Part shown: positions 1 through 10,812 of the stretch, piece after piece
Numbering within the stretch: the stretch's first letter is position 1
Layout of the letters: every line of letters starts with the position of its first letter
From: Campanula takesimana
Taxonomy: Eukaryota; Streptophyta; Magnoliopsida; Asterales; Campanulaceae
Direction of reading: 5' to 3'
NCBI GenBank assembly: GCA_026119855.1
Contig: JAOWBW010001909.1
Coordinates: forward strand, 1-64,000
DNA: 64,000 nucleotides
Notes under the pieces: generated by a model
Told to the model about the DNA's origin: nothing
Database searches by the model: none
Seen by the model: only the letters and a program-made list of their open reading frames with translations
Translations under genes and position numbers: made by a program

Positions 1-1300
1 GTCATACAAAGACATGCCGGGTTTGGAACAGAAAGGTAGCAGAGCACAGGATTCCGATCAGGAAGATATGCAGGCCAGTAAAGCAGAAGTTCAGAAAGAT
101 CAAGCCAGAATGGTCCTGCAGGTCCAAAGAAGAGATTGAGAAGCTCCTCAGGGTGGGTTTCATCAAGTTATCGAGTATCCGACATGGTTTAGCCAACATT
201 GTGACAGTCAGGAAGGCAAACGGCAAGGTTCGAGTTTGTGTAGACTTCCGGATTTAAACAAGCTTCCCCAAAGATGATTTTCCACTCCCTAATATCGACA
301 TGCTAGCGACTCCCTGCTGCCTATGAGTTCGCTCATTCGTGGATGGCTTTCGCTGGTACAATCAGATTCTCATGGCCGAGGAAGATCAACATAAGACACC
401 TTACAACACCGTGGGTACCTTTTGCTACACAGTCATGCCATTTGGGTTAAGAAAATGTGGGGCTTCCTACCAGAGCCGTGACAGACTTGTTCCACGATAT
501 GATTCACAAAGATAATCGAGGTCTATGTGGACGACATGATCATTCACTCCAAAGGAACCGATGGTCAACACCTAATCGATCTCCGCAAGTTCTTCGAAAG
601 GCTTCGTCAACACAAGATGAGGCTCAACCCTGGCAAAGTGGCACATTCGGTTATCTGAGGCAAACGTTCTTGTTATATGGTCCTGCAGGGGAATCGAAGT
701 AGACCCTCCAAATCAAGGCAATCATTGACATGCCTCCTCCAAGACGCAGAAGAGATTAAAGGTTTTCATGGGAAGACTACAATACATCAGTCGGTTTGTG
801 CACCAACTCACTTCCATGTGCGAGCCAATCTTCAAGCTACTCAAGAAGAATGTGGCTCTAGAATGGACCGACGCGTGCCAAGAAGCCTTCGATCAAGTAA
901 AGCATTACTTGACGTGCCCTCCTGTTCTAGTTCCGCCGCACAAGGAGAAACCTCTGTTGCTTTATCTCCTGTCAATGATGAAGCCCTAGGGGCTATGTTA
1001 GCACAAGAGCAACGAGAGTCCACAAAGGAGAACGCCATTTACTTTGTCAGTCGCCGATTCCAAGGAGGCGAAAAGAACTACTCTGTCTTAGAGAATCATG
1101 TGCAGCATTGGTTTGGGTCACTCAAAAGCTCAAAACACTATATGGAAGCTTTTCCGATCAAGCTAGTAGCAAAGGTGGACCCGCTCCGCTACATCTTCGA
1201 GTCCAAGCCTGGTAGTTCATAACAAGAATAGAATGGTACTTTCATTCATGCTCGCCGGCTATGATATCACTTACGTCACACTAAAATCCGTTAGGGGAAA
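1..1300 (+). pseudogene. Tat RT and first RNase H remnant
   Basis: Read piecewise in three frames, this matches the reverse transcriptase and RNase H of Tat elements. Near 10-25 there is DMPGL. At about 150-240 come the phrases GFIK, LANIVTVRKANGKVRVCVDF. At 370-445 there is MAEEDQHKTPYNTVGTFCY followed by VMPFGL. The FHDMI stretch is near 490, and the VDD active-site region near 520 is out of frame. The thumb and connection reads GRLQYISRFVHQLTSMCEP from about 770, then PPVLVPPHKEKPLLLYL at 920-970. The RNase H that follows is broken by stops at about 987 and later. It would have made cDNA from the element RNA. There is no intact ORF, so it is a pseudogene. Confidence 0.82.
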
Positions 1301-1795
1301 GTGTTCAGTGACCAGCTTGCCGAATTCCCGTGTGACGAAGTGAAGGGGGAAGATGTACAGTTCCCTGACGAGCATTTAATTGTACTGCAACCGATGAAGA
1401 AAGTGGCAACTTTTTTCGATGGCGCCGCCAATAAACACGGTTTTGGTATAGGGGTATTGCTTGTCGATCCGATCCAAAAGACATCTACACTCCCATTGCC
1501 ATCCGCTGGAATTCGAAGCTACCAACAACATCGCCGAGTACGAAGCATGCATAGCAGGGCTCGAAGCAGCTCTCGAAAGAAACGTCACGAACTAGAAGTG
1601 TTCAGCGACTCTTTGCTCCTTATCAATCAGCAATCGGGTAAATGGCGAACCCAAGAACCGACTCTCCAACAGTATGGTCAGCACCTTGAAGAACTGGTTG
1701 AACAATTCCAAGAGATCACTTTCAACTACCTGCCAGGGATAAGATCGCTTCGCTGATGCACTGGCCACTATTGCTTCATTAGTTGAAATGCCCAA
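1301..1795 (+). pseudogene. Second (archaeal-type-like) RNase H of Tat
   Basis: The reading frame contains KVATFFDGAANKHGFGIGV at 1400-1460, the first catalytic-aspartate region of the additional RNase H domain of Tat elements. After a frameshift near 1500 come remnants of the TNN-AEYEAC helix in another frame. Then a VFSDSLLLINQQSGKW segment (about 1600-1645) holds the later DS motif, and the domain ends in FNYLPG and a degenerate ADALA motif near 1760. In this lineage the second RNase H sits between the usual RNase H and integrase, which is the position here. Frame changes and a stop at 1754-1756 make it non-functional. Confidence 0.8.
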
Positions 1796-1964
1796 AGGGA
1801 AATGGTGAAGCCTTTCAAAATTGCTCGAAGGAACAGTCCGGCATATTGCATGAGTATCGAGATCAACGAGGTTCAAACAAACTCTCCGTGGTATTCGGTA
1901 TCATGAACTTCCTCAAAGACGGCACTTATCCCGAGAACATCAATAGAAGTCTCAAGCAGCTCTG

Positions 1965-3125
1965 CAAAGGTTAGCCTCTCGGTACGTACTGATTGGGGAC
2001 CGAGTCTATAAAAGGCACCACGACGGGATCAATCTCCTATGCGCCAATGAGACCGAAGCTCAAGAGATAATGTGTGAAGTGCACGAAGGAGAATGTGGAC
2101 CCCACATGAATGGGTTTATGCTAGTCAAGAAGATACTTCGCATTGTTACTATTGGAGCACTATGGAACGAGACTGTATCGAGAAAGTCAAAAGGTGTGCC
2201 AAATGCCAATTCCACGCTAATCTGCAACATGCTCCACCCTCACAACTTTACAACATGGTCACACCTTGGCCTTTCTCTTGTTGGGGGATAGACATCATCG
2301 GTAAAGTTCATCCTGCCGGGAGCAATGGGCAGTCATTCGTCCTAGTGGCAGTCGACTACTTCACAAAGTGGGTCGAAGCACAAGCCTATCGAACCCTCAA
2401 CGCCAAGAAAGTGGCCGAATTTGTAAAGATTAATATCATGTGCCGATACGGCGTGCCTCATGAAATCATTTCCGACAACGGCTCTCACTTCGAGAAGGAA
2501 ATGGATGCACTTTTGGTAGAATACAAGATCACAAGCACAAGTCATCTCCTTACCGGCCCCAAGCAAATGGTGCAGTCGAAGCAGCAAATAAGACCATCGA
2601 GACCATCGTCAAGAAAATGGCCTCAATAGGAAGGGATTGGCCGAGAAGCTACCATTAGCATTGTGGGGCTACCGCACATCAATACGATCCGCAACAGGAG
2701 AAACTCCTTATGCATTGGTCTATGGTTCTGAAGCCGTACTCCCTATCGAACTTGAAGTCCCATCTCTACGGGTCCTCCTCGAGAATCAAGTCAACGAGGT
2801 CAACTGGATGCAAAGTCGATACGAACAGCTAGCCTTACTCGACGAGAAAAGGTTAAGAGCACTCGAACGCACGAGGGCATATCAGCAAAGGATGGCAAGA
2901 GCTTTCAAAAAAAAGTGAAGCCTCGAAACATCAATGTGGGAGATTTGGTCTTAAGACAACATCCTTCTAATGCCATGAATCCCCTGGGAAATGGGGACCC
3001 CGATGGATCGGTCCGTACTTGGTCAAAAAGATACTAAGCGGTGGTGCAGTCCGGCTCGTGGATTTAGATGTGACCAGCTGCCAAAGGAGGTCAACCTCGA
3101 CAAGCTCAAGAGGTTCTACGCTTAA
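1965..3125 (+). pseudogene. Tat integrase remnant
   Basis: The N-terminal zinc-binding part is present across two frames: EVHEGECGPHMNGF (about 2075-2115) gives the histidines, and CAKCQFHANLQHAP (2195-2235) gives the CxxC. The core follows with WPFSCWGIDIIG (first Asp, about 2290), VDYFTKWVEA and ISDNGSHFE (second Asp, about 2475). The Glu region lies near 2575, just after a frameshift. The C-terminal part resumes at 2637 with LALWGYRTS and YALVYGSEAVLPIE and continues to RAFKKK at 2918. In another frame a GDLVL-like tail runs to about 3125. Integrase would insert the cDNA into the genome. At least three frame breaks disable it. Confidence 0.83.
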
Positions 3126-3300
3126 TAAAAAAGACCATAAAAATAAAAAAAAAAAAAAAAAAAAAAATCGCTCGCTAGGTTGAAAACCCGCAAGGGCGGC
3201 CTAGGCAAAAATTAGAGCACGTGCAAAAAAGAAGCCCGCTAGATTGAAAACCTGCAAGGGCGGTCTAGGCAAAAACAGGGTGCACAAAAAAAAAAAAAAA
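3126..3300 (+). repeat. A-tracts with two hairpin modules (module B)
   Basis: Directly after the pol remnant lie A-tracts and two copies of a module of about 40 nt, at 3172-3206 and 3236-3270. Each begins with GCTAGRTTGAAAACC and ends with GGCGGYCTAGGC. The ends pair: CTAGG 3175-3179 with CCTAG 3200-3204, and CTAGA 3239-3243 with TCTAG 3264-3268, a compensated change. An inner CCGC/GCGG stem is possible in the first copy. Two more copies lie in the other Tat element at the right end of the window. Function unknown. Confidence 0.7.
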
Positions 3301-3320
3301 AAAATGGTCTTTGTTTGTTT

Positions 3321-3380
3321 GAACTACGAAGACCTGAGCCTCCCAACTGGAGGAACGTAGGCAACCTTCGGGTGCGGTCT
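3321..3380 (+). ncRNA. Conserved structured module A, copy 1
   Basis: This 60-nt non-coding module recurs four times in the window. Possible helices: P1 3324-3328 with 3356-3360 (CTACG/CGTAG); P2 3339-3343 with 3349-3353 (CCTCC/GGAGG); P3 3364-3366 with 3371-3373 closing a TTCG tetraloop; P4 3330-3334 with 3376-3380 (AGACC/GGTCT). P1 and P4 cross, so the fold would be a pseudoknot. P2, P3 and P4 change sequence but keep pairing in other copies. It lies in the transcribed 3' region of the Tat element. I know of no assigned function, and the structure is my inference from four sequences. Confidence 0.6.
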
Positions 3381-3591
3381 AAAACATATCAAAAATACCC
3401 AATTCACTTCAAATAACAAAATGCAATTTCTATTCATTCAATGAATTATTCAAACCATTACAACGGATTTATTGAGCAACAAAAGACATCAAAATATTAA
3501 ATCCTAAAACAAAGTGGTCTAATTGCAATCTCTTGGGTACTAAGAAAAATCCAATTTTCTCTTAGCTTTCGAAGGACCACCCGATCGTCTC
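3381..3591. other. Non-coding spacer of Tat 3' region
   Basis: This is AT-rich sequence between module A and the antisense gene. I see no ORF or repeat. It may hold the 3' UTR of the antisense gene, but no clear polyadenylation signal can be assigned. Confidence 0.5.
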
Positions 3592-4937
3592 TCAATCCTT
3601 TTCTTCTTGGGTAACAAGGAGCACTAATACGCACCGAAACCTTCTGTGCTGCAACACGTCTCCTAGAATAAAGTCATCCAAAGGAGTACCGAAAGGGTCA
3701 GCGAGAATGTTACTCGAATCAGCAGCAGCCTCCCTATATCTCAAAGTGCTGCTAGGCTCAAAACCCTGTCCCAACAACTCGGCACGAAGCACATCAACCC
3801 AAGTGATGCCACGGTAAAGGGTGCCAAATAAATAATCCAAGTAGCTCTCGGGAAGGAAGACACTCCCCCGATGCAGAGGAGCGAAAGCCCAACGATTGCG
3901 GTCATCTCCCCAAGCCGACTGAAGCTCACTCGAGAAGTCAGGACCCATGTAAGCAACTGGACGAAGCTTTCCATCCCTCGGAAAAGGAATTGTCTGTTGG
4001 CGACCGAACTGCCGCAGAACCCGCTCTGGCTGGTAAAATGAAGAATCTCTCAAACCGGGTACAACCACATGCTGAAAACCAAGAGTCCATTCCACAAAAG
4101 GACGAAGACCCCAAGAAGGAGGACACCACTCAATATCAACGGTCGCCCGAGAGGCAAAGAATTTCTTCCAATCATCTTCAGATAAATCACGGATCAACAA
4201 CTTCCTCCTATGAACAGCAAAAGGAGACAAATCACCATCCGGAGAATAAATTCTGAAGTGTTCTCGGAGCCATATGGTCAAGAGCAAAGGGCTTCCCCGA
4301 CACATCTTGCCCGTCCTATGTAACTCATCAAGGCCGTGCACGTCTCCCCTACAATAAGAGGGATTATACTAAATTGCTGCTCCTTAGCTTGCAAAATAAT
4401 CTCAGCCAACTGCACGTCCGCAGTCCCGAAAGGTGTAACAAACAGTACTTCGCTGAAGAGACAAACGCCATGGCATTTCTTTTGAAAGATTGAACCATCG
4501 GTCCTCCGAGTGTAAACTGAAGAACATCGGCAATTCAGTTATGTCAATCACACGGTACCATGCGGCATCTTCCTCACGTCCTCAACAGGGAGATTCAGTA
4601 ACCCAACCCAAGAGCCGATGGCACCGCGGTGATATTTAGGGACAGCAATCCGACCGGCCAAAGGCATGTTAAGGATGGCCCCGAAATCGTCAACAGTCGG
4701 CACCATTTCATTAGCTGAAAGGTTGAAGGTATGGCTGTCGCAATCCCAGAAAGCCGCGGCAGCTCTCAACAAATCCCAATCCGGCTTCAACGTCCGCAAG
4801 GTGAAAAGAATTCGGAACCCGAAATCTTTAATGAAGGCCTTCTTGGGATGGGTCTTGAAAGAATACACATAAGTGCCCAAGTCCTTTTCATACGCACTAA
4901 CGACCTCGGCATCAAGGGCAAAAGAATTGGAAGCCAT
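3592..4937 (-). pseudogene. Antisense plant-mobile-domain (PMD) ORF
   Basis: It runs opposite to the element, between pol and the 3' LTR. Translation starts at an ATG at 4937 (MASNSFALDAEV). The first 129 codons contain FWDCDSHTFNLSANEM, then PTVDDFGAILNMPLAG, the hallmark of the plant mobile domain (aminotransferase-like family). A stop follows at 4548. The protein resumes in another frame (about 4480-4350, with an AEIILQAKEQQFSIIPLI stretch). It then shifts again to the 249-codon piece 4341-3592, with GSPLLLTIWLREHF, which is the usual next PMD block, and IEWCPPSWGLRPFVEW. Antisense extra ORFs of this kind are known in some Tat elements. Their role is not established, and host-gene capture is one idea. 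With at least one stop and two frame changes this copy is broken. Confidence 0.75.
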
Positions 4938-5165
4938 GGAAAATGTTGATCACAAGCGAAGTTAAGCAATAATATGATGTTAAAAAATGGCAGAAAGGAG
5001 CTGTGAGAATTAAGTGGTCGACAGAAGATGATACTATAGCTGTTGGGGGCTCTTTGGTCAGCAAATGTCAAGCCCGGAATTCCGCCTCCCAGACGCGCGC
5101 GCCACCCGCCAGCGGTATGAAGTGCGCGCGCGTCCCAAGCCTACATATAAAGGCGCGCGCCTCCC
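4938..5165. promoter_or_regulatory. Putative promoter of the antisense ORF, CpG-rich
   Basis: Upstream of the PMD ATG lies a CpG-dense stretch (5089-5165) with three to four GCGCGCG cores. It also contains TATAAA at 5146-5151 (+ strand), whose reverse complement TTTATATG could serve the - strand. The same kind of CpG motif sits upstream of the TATA box in this element's own LTR (7107-7182). I infer a promoter region, possibly bidirectional. No transcription evidence is available. Confidence 0.4.
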
Positions 5166-5510
5166 AGGTCTAAATCGCTTCAAGAAAAGGGCCTTGTCAG
5201 AAATCTCCAGCCTATATCAAGACACTGTCCCGATCCTCAGACACCCAGTTGGGCACACCTTTTTCTGGTCCGCCCTTAAGGCATGTCAAAAATCGAAAGT
5301 AGGATAGAAACTCCCACTCAAAAGTAGGCTGTCCTCTTCAAAATTCCGAACTCCCTAAGTTCTGTCACGGGTGCCACACCCCCCTCAAGAGTCAATCTCA
5401 ACATTTCATCCCCAGCAGGAACATTTTTCTGGTCGCGGTCAAATGTGCCCGTACCCCACAATTCAAAAAGTCAAGTGTGACTCCAAATGGCACGAGACTT
5501 CAAAGCAATA
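5166..5510. other. Non-coding spacer before minisatellite
   Basis: No supported ORF. The sequence is not repetitive at the 12-80 bp scale and leads directly into the minisatellite at about 5511. Confidence 0.5.
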
Positions 5511-6705
5511 TTTCATCAAACGGATTCACCAACGGATTCGTCAACAAGGGTTCACCACGGACTCATCCAGGGATTCACTAACGGATTCATCAACGGATTC
5601 ACCAACGATTCGTCAACAAGGTTCACCAACGGACTCATCCAGGGATTCACTAACGGATTCATCAAACGGATTCACCAACGGATTCGTCAACAAGTTTCAC
5701 CAACGACTCATCCAAGGGATTCACTAACGATTCATCAAAAGGGTTCACCACGGACTCATCCAAGGGATTCACTAACGGATTCATCAAACAGATTCACCAA
5801 CGGATTCGTCAACAAGGGTTCACCAACGGACTCATCCAGGGATTCACTAACGGATTCATCAAACGGATTCACCAACGGATTCGTCAACAAGGGTTCACCA
5901 ACGGACTCATCCAAGGATTCACTAACGGATTCATCAAACGGATTCACCAACGGATTCGTCAACAAGGGTTCACCAACGGACTCATCCAAGGGATTCACTA
6001 ACGGATTCATCCAACGGATTCACCAACGGATTCGTCAACAGAGTTTACCAACGGACTCATTCAATGTTCATCAAACGGATTCACCAACGGATTCGTCAAC
6101 AAGGGTTCACCAACGGACTCATCCAAGGGATTCACTAACGGATTCATCAAACGGATTCACCACGGATTCGTCAACAAGGGTTCACCAACGGACTCATCCA
6201 AGGGATTCACTAATGGATTCATCAAACGGATTCACCAACGGATTCGTCAACAAGGGTTCACCAACGGACTCATCCAAGGGATTCACTAACGGATTCATCA
6301 ACGGATTCACCAACGATTCGTCAACAAGGGTTCACAACGGACTCATCCAAGGGTTCACCAACGGACTCATCAAAGGGTTCACTAACGGATTCATCAAACG
6401 GATTCACCAACGGATTCGTCAACAAGGGTTCACCAACGGACTCATCCAAGGGATTCACTAACGGATTCACCAACGATTCGTCAACAAGGGTTCACCAACG
6501 GACTCATCCAAGGGATTCACTAACGGATTCATCAACGGATTCACCAACGGATTCGTCAACAGGGTTCACCAACGGACTCATCCAAGGGTTCACCAACGGA
6601 CTCATCCAAGGGATTCACTAACGGATTCGTCTACAAGGGTTCACCAACGGACTCATCCAAGGGATTCACTAACGGATTCATCAAAAGGTTCACTAACGGC
6701 CTCAT
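5511..6705 (+). repeat. Hierarchical minisatellite, Tat 3' region
   Basis: Tandem array of about 1.2 kb. The basic unit is 12-13 bp (GGATTCACCAAC and variants). Units pair into sub-repeats of about 25 bp, such as GGATTCACCAACGGATTCGT, GGGTTCACCAACGGACTCAT and GGATTCACTAACGGATTCAT. Three of these form a higher-order unit of about 75 bp repeated roughly 16 times. Single-base losses are scattered through it. Open frames through the array (one of 324 codons) only reflect the repeat. Tandem repeats just upstream of the 3' LTR are a known hypervariable feature of Tat/Ogre elements. The core CAAACGGATYC is shared with the 19-bp array of the right-hand Tat element. Confidence 0.92.
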
Positions 6706-6917
6706 TCAAAACATTCAGCCGGCAGGTTCACCTAATGGATCATGCCACCCCCTCTATCAACAAAATCCGCTCACACAGGGAGCGCACCACTATCTCTCGC
6801 AATTTCAAATTCCTGCTTTCATCGAGTCTTTGCTTTTTTTCTTGGTAATGTCCTCGGCGGGTGTTTTTAACTTTCGTCGACGCGTTCTGCTTTGCAGTCC
6901 ACGTCGCCGAGGGGCTC
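6706..6917 (+). other. Conserved junction between minisatellite and 3' LTR
   Basis: Unique sequence that is matched in reverse at 59021-59176 in the right-hand Tat element, including GCTCACACAGGGAGCG and GTCCTCGGCGG. It ends in CGAGGGGCTC immediately before the LTR, which is the likely polypurine tract region. No gene. Confidence 0.7.
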
Positions 6918-7920
6918 TGTAGACACCCCGCCTTGGACCGCTCACCCCGATTGCACATTTGATTTTGTGTTTCTCCCCATTTTAAGTGTTTCTCGTTAGT
7001 TTCTGTCACTTTCGTTAAGTTCCTGACTGACCTCGTTAAGTCCAGGGACTAAACTGAATGACAGGGCTGACTTTCTAGTCCCTTCTGTCAAAATTGCCTT
7101 CTCTGAGTCGCGCGCCTCCTACAGGAGGAGCCAGACGCGCGCGCCTCCCGACCCCAAATCAGGAAGCGCGCGCCTCTGGGCGTCAGTTACAGATTTCTGG
7201 CCAGGATTCCCTCCCTTGCTCAATTTACAAAATTTTGTCCGGGAAGGATTTCTTGGTGACTGAGTTTTGGCACAAAAACACCCCTCTTTCACCTATAAAA
7301 ACCTCTCTCTACCTCCATTTTTAAGGATCGAAAAATCATCGAAAACCAACCGAAGGACCGAAGATTGACTTACAAAAACTATACCAAAATCACTTTCTAA
7401 AGGTTCTCCAAGGATCTCTTCAAGCAATATTTGAAGTTCTTCGAATTGTAGGTAAAAGTCCATATTTTCCTTTCTTTTCTACTTCATCTCATCTCTCTCT
7501 TTTACTCTAATCAAATGTGCAATCACCCAAATCATTTTGGGACATGACTCTAATGATCATCTCATCTCATTGAGGTTGGTTAAGGAGTTATCTCCTACAT
7601 TCCAAATCCTATTTTAAATCCCCCTTTTCATGACTTAAAGAAGAAGAAGAAGAACATTTTCATTCATGTAGATTTTGATCAAGCAAGACCAACTTTAGTT
7701 GGGCGAGATGGGTGTTTCGGTACTTCCCATCTCGTAATCTAACCCCCGAACCTCAAACAAAAGAATCTCTGTTTTCGTAATCAAACTTAGGCTACAATCA
7801 ATAGGTTTTTCTTATGTTCCTCAAACATAGGTGGCGACTCTAAACAATCTAAAAAACAAGTTAGGCATCCTAGGATAATTCACCGCTCTAGCCAAGCCGT
7901 GGTTCCCCGGGGTATCTACA
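6918..7920 (+). repeat. 3' LTR of left Tat element (1003 bp)
   Basis: Starts TGTAGACACCCC and ends GGGGTATCTACA. It is homologous along both ends to the - strand LTR at 57743-59020. U3 contains CpG-rich motifs (7107-7182, cores CGCGCGCCTCC) about 110-185 bp upstream of the TATA box CTATAAAAAC at 7293-7302. Transcription would begin near 7325. Shared downstream blocks include GGTGGCGACTCT and CCAAGCCGTGGTTCCCCGG near the 3' end. The sequence resumes at 7921 inside a copia element. Confidence 0.9.
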
Positions 7921-9280
7921 GATTGGAGCGGAAAGAAAACTTTTGTTTATCTTCATGAAGATTTGGGGTTGTGAAGCTTTTGTCAAAAGACTTGTCTCAG
8001 ACAAACTTGCACACAAATCTGATAAATGTATTTTCGTGGGATATCAAGGAAACTAGAGGATATACTTTTACAACCGTGAGGACAACAAAGTGTTTGTTGT
8101 CCAAACTGGTGTCTTTCTAGAGAAAGAGTTTTCTCTCCAAAGAAATCAGTGGAGTAAAATAATCTTGAAGAAATTCGAGACCTAGAAAATAACATTGAAC
8201 CAATAGTGGAACAAGAACAAGAACACAAGGAGTTGTGGAACCTGTTTAAATACACAAGCAACTCGCAGATCTAGTAGGTTACGATCCGAGCCCGAGAGAT
8301 TGGATTTCTCGTAACGGATAGTATGAGGTAGAAATCATTGAGAATGATGAACCATCAACCTACCAAGAGGCGATGTCTTCTCTCTGATTCGGATAAGTGG
8401 CTTGGAGCCATGGAATCCGAATTGCAATCCATGCAAGACAATCAAGTTTGGAATTTGATTGATGCACCGAAGGTGTAAAAACCATAGGATGCAAATGGGT
8501 CTTTAAGAAGAAGACTGAACATGGATGGGAAGGTGCATACTTACAAAGCTAGGCTTAGTAGCGAAGGTTATAGCAAGTTCATGGTAATAGACTATGATGA
8601 GACCTTTTCACCCGTAGCAATGATCAGTCTATAAAATTTGCTTGCCATTGCCGCATATCATGACTATGAAATATGGCAGATGGACGTCAAAACCGCTTTC
8701 CTGAATGGAAAACTCCAAGAGGATGTGTATATGACACAACCAGAAGGTTTTGAACAAGATTCTAAGGTATGCAAGTTGCAGAGATCCATCTATGATTGAA
8801 GCAAGCTTCTAGGAGTTGGAATCTCCGTTTTGCTGATGAATCGGTCAAAGAGTTTGGTTTCATAACAAAACAAGATGAGCCTTGTATATACAAGAAGATT
8901 AGTGGGAGCATAGTGACTATTCCTATTTGTATACTGATGCATTTACTCATTGGATGCTGCAAGGAAGCTGTTTGGATATAAGAAGTTCATCACTGTGAAC
9001 TTGAAGTGGTTCCTATTATTGCTAATCCAATAGACCTTTATGGTGCGATATTAATGGTGCTATTGCTCAAGCAAAGGAACCAAACACACATCAGAAATCC
9101 AAACACAGACTTAGGCGTTTTCATATCATTCGAGAGATCGTTGATAGGGGAGACGTAAATATATGCAGAGTACCTACTGATGACAATGTTGCGGACCCGC
9201 TAACAAAGGGACTTCCACAAGCTAAACATGATGGTCATGTTAGGTCCATGGGTATTAGATACATGGGAGATTGGGCCTAG
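7921..9280 (+). pseudogene. Copia pol remnant (integrase end, RT, RNase H)
   Basis: Several frames are needed. Integrase C-terminal remnants lie at 7930-8100 (FVYLHEDLG and a GYQG-like block). RT follows: NQVWNLID (8445), the DYDETFSPVA motif (8590-8620), IWQMDVKTAFLNGKLQEDVY (8670-8735) and TQPEGFEQDSKVCKL (8735-8780). The catalytic YVDD part is missing: sequence jumps from a YKKISGS stretch (8890) to the end of RNase H. RNase H ends with EPNTHQKSKHRLRRFH, DNVADPLTKGLPQAKHDG and MGDWA followed by a stop near 9280. It is a dead gene with a large internal deletion between about 8930 and 8960. Confidence 0.8.
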
Positions 9281-9294
9281 GGCAAGTGGGAGAT

Positions 9295-10812
9295 TGTTGG
9301 TAGTGGTGCCCTAGGCACGTTTGATAAACGTTGTAATTGTTATCATTTATTTCATATCAATAAAGAGATGTTTTGATTATTATTGTTGTTCATGTTTACT
9401 TATAATAATCTCCGTCCCTAGTATTTGTTAAGCACTAGTATAAAGGCTAAATGATCATGGGATGATCATGTTAGATTTATGGGTACTTGTTTTGAACAAG
9501 GTACTTGACATGACCCGCTGTATGAGATTTATGTCATGGTCTATGTCGAACATATATCTCATATTAGTTATGTCATTCGAATCCTTAGACATGAAGTTAT
9601 TATAGTCTTCCACTTGATGAACATTATGTTTGACATATTCAAACGCTACCTTAACACGGTAGTTATAAAGGGTATGATTGGCATAATCGGATTCCCGTTG
9701 GGAAGAATAATAAGCTAAATGGATTTGTCCCTCCACGGAGAGATGTCAAGCTTGGGCCCCTCGAAGGGATGACGTTGATGAAATGTTCAGCCGAACTCAA
9801 ATGGATTGATTGGATCGATAGCATTTGAATTATCAACATATTCGGAATCAAGAAAGTATTGAACAAGACAAGTTGACTGTTTGACCATGACTTGTGTTCA
9901 ATGACATCGTGGACAAAAGGATTGTGACATATTCTAAAGGAATGGGAACTTATATCTAGTTATACTATTTGGGTAGGTATGACGGTTTGCTAGAACCCAA
10001 TCATATCTTATGGGATCATGTTTGAGCCCATTGCCAACTTAGTATAATCCTAGAGGGTCACACACAATAGAACGAATCTTAAATAAGAGGACTATATTGG
10101 AATTTAGAGTCAAAGGACCTTGGAGGAATTTCTGGAAACATTCTGGGCTGTTTGGTGTACCGAGCGGGCGCTTGGGTCAGACCAGGCGGGCGCCTGAATT
10201 AATTCCAGAAAAGCCAAGGACTTTTTGGTCATTCAAGCGGGCGCTTGGTCCTTAGCAGGCGGGCGCCCGGATCTGTCGGCTGGAAATTTCCTAATTCGAT
10301 TAGGAATGGTTTTTGACATAAGTTACCTATTTGGAATAGGTCTTAATTGTGTATAAAAACCCCAATTCGGCCAGACCATATGGACTAGTGCTTTTGTGAT
10401 TCTCCAAAGAGTTTGAGAGAGATTTATTTTTGTTCTAAGACACCCTTGGTTGAGGAACAAAATAATACACAAATAAATTCCACATAGTTCTTTATTTTAA
10501 ATTGTGAAAACGTGTTTTACAATAATTGGTCTAGCAACCAAGATCGAAGAAGTTCCTTTGATATTCGTTCGAAGTGTGGATACCGCTAGAGGGTGAATTT
10601 TATCATCTTACAAAGTTCGTAATTTGTTCGTGATAAAGCTTCAAGATCTCCACCAAGACCAAAGAGAAAAAGTTCATAGCCATCAAGGGTTAGTTATTCC
10701 TCTATTCATCTTGTTGTATTTGATTTAATCATGTGAACGGATCTATGGGCTTTGGGTTTCATAAAATTTTAAATGCTATATTCCGCTGCGCATGTTACTT
10801 GGAAACCCAACA
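9295..10812 (+). repeat. 3' LTR of copia element E (1518 bp)
   Basis: Starts TGTTGGTAGTGG and ends GGAAACCCAACA (perfect TGTTGG/CCAACA ends), directly after a polypurine tract. TATA box TATAAAAA at 10352-10359. Four CpG-rich units lie at 10160-10275 in U3 (GGCGGGCGCCTG and AGCGGGCGCTTGG types). The 5' and 3' ends match element D's LTR on the other strand. No real ORF. Confidence 0.9.

Larger units (their letters stand above)
1..7920 (+). mobile_element. Tat-lineage Ty3/gypsy element, 3' part
   Basis: The element enters from the left edge inside RT and ends at the 3' LTR terminus. Order seen: RT, RNase H, a second RNase H, integrase, hairpin modules with A-tracts, an antisense plant-mobile-domain gene, a minisatellite, 3' LTR. 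Two RNase H domains and a long non-coding 3' region with tandem repeats are known traits of the Tat/Ogre group. The LTR ends in TGTAGACACCCC and GGGGTATCTACA, an inverted repeat with one mismatch. It sits directly in the middle of a copia element that resumes at 7921, so it probably inserted there. The 5' LTR, gag and protease lie outside the window. The coding part carries many stops and frameshifts, so the copy is dead. Confidence 0.88.
7921..10812 (+). mobile_element. Copia element E, 3' part
   Basis: A truncated Ty1/copia element: a decayed pol tail, a polypurine tract GGCAAGTGGGAGAT at 9281-9294 and a complete 3' LTR. Its 5' part is missing because the Tat element ends at 7920 and E begins mid-gene. 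Its LTR is related to the LTR of element D (40056-41438) on the opposite strand, so E and D are two copies of one family. E ends exactly where the LTR of SIRE element B is cut, so E probably inserted into B. I do not assign a copia lineage. Confidence 0.82.

Noticed and set aside
3321..3380. Hammerhead or HDV-like self-cleaving ribozyme for module A
   Set aside because: The CTGA...GGAAC arrangement recalls a hammerhead, but the required CUGAUGA and GAAA core and cleavage triplet arrangement are not present. The HDV nested double-pseudoknot layout does not fit either.
5487..6461. 324-codon open frame on the + strand
   Set aside because: It only translates the 12-25-bp minisatellite. Repeats with unit lengths near multiples of three stay open by chance.
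5511..6705. CRISPR-like array
   Set aside because: Repeats are contiguous without unique spacers, in plant retrotransposon DNA, with no cas genes.
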